Shown: one piece after another, positions 5,612 through 6,671 of the stretch | Position numbering within the stretch: position 1 is the first letter of the stretch | Layout: the number at the start of each line of letters is the position of its first letter | DNA from: Sphingomonas sp. | GTDB lineage: Bacteria; Pseudomonadota; Alphaproteobacteria; Sphingomonadales; Sphingomonadaceae | Reading direction: 5' to 3' | DNA length: 6,671 nucleotides | Assembly: GCA_019247755.1 (NCBI GenBank) | Contig: JAFBAM010000291.1 | Location: forward strand, 1 to 6,671 | The notes under the pieces: generated by a model | The model's input: only the letters and a program-made list of their open reading frames with translations | Told to the model about the DNA's origin: nothing | Databases searched by the model: none | Position numbers and translations under genes: made by a program

Positions 5612-6671
5612 ATGACCGATCTCGACGCCTTCCGCTCTGACACCCGCGCCTGGCTGGAGGCCAACTGCCCGGCCGAAATGCGCCAGCCGCTGCGCGGCGA
5701 AAAGGACATCTGCTGGGGCGGGCGCAACTGGACCTTCCAGTCGGACGCCCAGCGCCAATGGATGCACGTCATGGCCGCGCGCGGCTGGACCGTGCCGGAT
5801 TGGCCGAAAGATTATGGCGGCGGCGGCCTCTCGCCCGACGAGGCGCGCATCCTCAAGCAGGAGATGCAGCGGATCGGCGCGCGGGCGCCGCTCACCAGCT
5901 TCGGAATCTCGATGCTCGGCCCCGCGCTCCTGCACTTCGGCACCGAAGAACAGAAGCGTCACTATCTCCCGCAGATCGCGCGCGGCGAGATCCGCTGGTG
6001 CCAGGGTTATTCCGAGCCTGGCGCGGGCTCCGACCTCGCGGGTCTGCAAACCAAGGCCGAGGACAAGGGCGACCACTGGCTGGTCAACGGCCAGAAGGTC
6101 TGGACCAGCTACGCCGACAAGGCCGACTGGATCTTCTGCCTCGTCCGCACCTCGACCGAATCCAAGCAGGGCGGGATCAGCTTCCTCCTCTTCGACATGG
6201 AAACGCCGGGCGTCTCGACCAAGCCGATCCTGTTGATCAGCGGCTCCTCGCCCTTCTGCGAGACCTTCTTCGACGATGTGAAGGTGCCCAAGGAGCAGAT
6301 TGTCGGTGAGGTGAACAAGGGCTGGGACGTCGCCAAATACCTCCTGGGCCACGAGCGCGAGATGATCAGCGGCATGGGCCTTGGCATGGGCGGTTCGCTC
6401 GGCGCGGCGACGAAGCCGGCTGACCCGTTGCTCCGCGCCGAGATCGCGGCATTCGACGTCGACGCCCTTGCCTTTGCGGCGATGAGCGAGCGGTTCGCGG
6501 CGCAATGGAAGGCGGGCGAAGCGCACCCCGCCTCGCCGTCGATGATGAAATATGCCGGGACCGAGCTCAACAAGCGCCGCAACGAGCTGTCGATGGCCGC
6601 GGGCGGCAGCGACGCGCTCGAGTGGGACAGCGACCGCAGCCAAAGCGGCAAGACGCCGCGCGACTGGCTGC
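5612..6671 (+). CDS. Acyl-CoA dehydrogenase, 3' end cut off by window
   Basis: FAD enzyme that oxidises an acyl-CoA to the 2,3-enoyl-CoA and passes electrons to electron-transfer flavoprotein, as in fatty-acid or other acyl-CoA breakdown in the cytoplasm. The frame stays open from the ATG at 5612 to the last base, giving 353 codons with no stop. The N-terminal helical domain covers about residues 1-128. The flavin and substrate-binding stretch YSEPGAGSDLAGLQTKA starts at residue 133, and the WTS that contacts the flavin is at 164-166. The middle beta domain continues through FFDDVKVP (about 220-227), followed by the helical C-terminal domain from NKGWDVAKYLLGHERE onward. The visible end holds PSMMKYAGTELNKRR and AAGGSDALEW, motifs I associate with this subgroup. 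The C-terminal segment expected to carry the catalytic glutamate (an EGGT/EGT-like motif) lies outside the window. Acyl chain specificity cannot be told. It is transcribed divergently from the DUF302 operon. Confidence 0.92.
   Translation, partial: MTDLDAFRSDTRAWLEANCPAEMRQPLRGEKDICWGGRNWTFQSDAQRQWMHVMAARGWTVPDWPKDYGGGGLSPDEARILKQEMQRIGARAPLTSFGISMLGPALLHFGTEEQKRHYLPQIARGEIRWCQGYSEPGAGSDLAGLQTKAEDKGDHWLVNGQKVWTSYADKADWIFCLVRTSTESKQGGISFLLFDMETPGVSTKPILLISGSSPFCETFFDDVKVPKEQIVGEVNKGWDVAKYLLGHEREMISGMGLGMGGSLGAATKPADPLLRAEIAAFDVDALAFAAMSERFAAQWKAGEAHPASPSMMKYAGTELNKRRNELSMAAGGSDALEWDSDRSQSGKTPRDWL

Noticed and set aside
5453..6643. 396-codon open frame on the - strand opposite the acyl-CoA dehydrogenase
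   Set aside because: It is a shadow frame: the + strand frame from 5612 has clear acyl-CoA dehydrogenase motifs throughout, while this one shows low-complexity arginine- and alanine-rich sequence and no family resemblance.

Overview
The window is a GC-rich, densely coded stretch of bacterial chromosome. Gene content and style (type II NADH dehydrogenase, patatin with a DUF3734-type tail, a YeeE/YedE transporter, a two-domain acyl-CoA dehydrogenase) suggest an alphaproteobacterium, most likely a sphingomonad. That placement rests on protein resemblance from memory and no database search was possible. It holds six genes, with one gene cut at each edge, and no RNA genes, insertion sequences or CRISPR arrays that I could see.

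Layout. Left block, + strand: the C-terminal four fifths of a type II NADH:quinone oxidoreductase (1-1052), then a patatin-like phospholipase (1069-2211), then a peroxiredoxin-like CxxC protein (2248-2946). Gaps are 16 and 36 bases, so the three are probably cotranscribed. Middle block, - strand, read right to left: a secreted DUF302 protein (5305-4796), a YeeE/YedE-family membrane transporter (4786-3833) and a LysR-type regulator (3810-2920). Gaps are 9 and 22 bases, again an operon. The two blocks converge and their last genes overlap by 27 bases. Right block, + strand: an acyl-CoA dehydrogenase starting at 5612 that runs off the window end with no stop codon.

The only real non-coding stretch is 5306-5611, the divergent promoter region between the DUF302 operon and the acyl-CoA dehydrogenase gene. 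It holds a near-perfect 15-bp inverted repeat (5405-5440) that is not built like a terminator, plus two shorter dyads.

How the genes may work together (inference). The left block combines quinone-linked NADH oxidation, membrane lipid hydrolysis and thiol redox chemistry, which would suit membrane or redox stress handling. The middle block looks like a small sulfur-compound uptake unit: the transporter belongs to the family that includes thiosulfate importers, the DUF302 protein is predicted to be periplasmic, and the LysR protein is a plausible regulator in the same transcript. The acyl-CoA dehydrogenase belongs to fatty-acid or other acyl-CoA degradation and has no evident tie to the rest. 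I do not see a clearly new system; the best leads are the sulfur-type operon with its built-in regulator and the long dyad in the divergent intergenic region.
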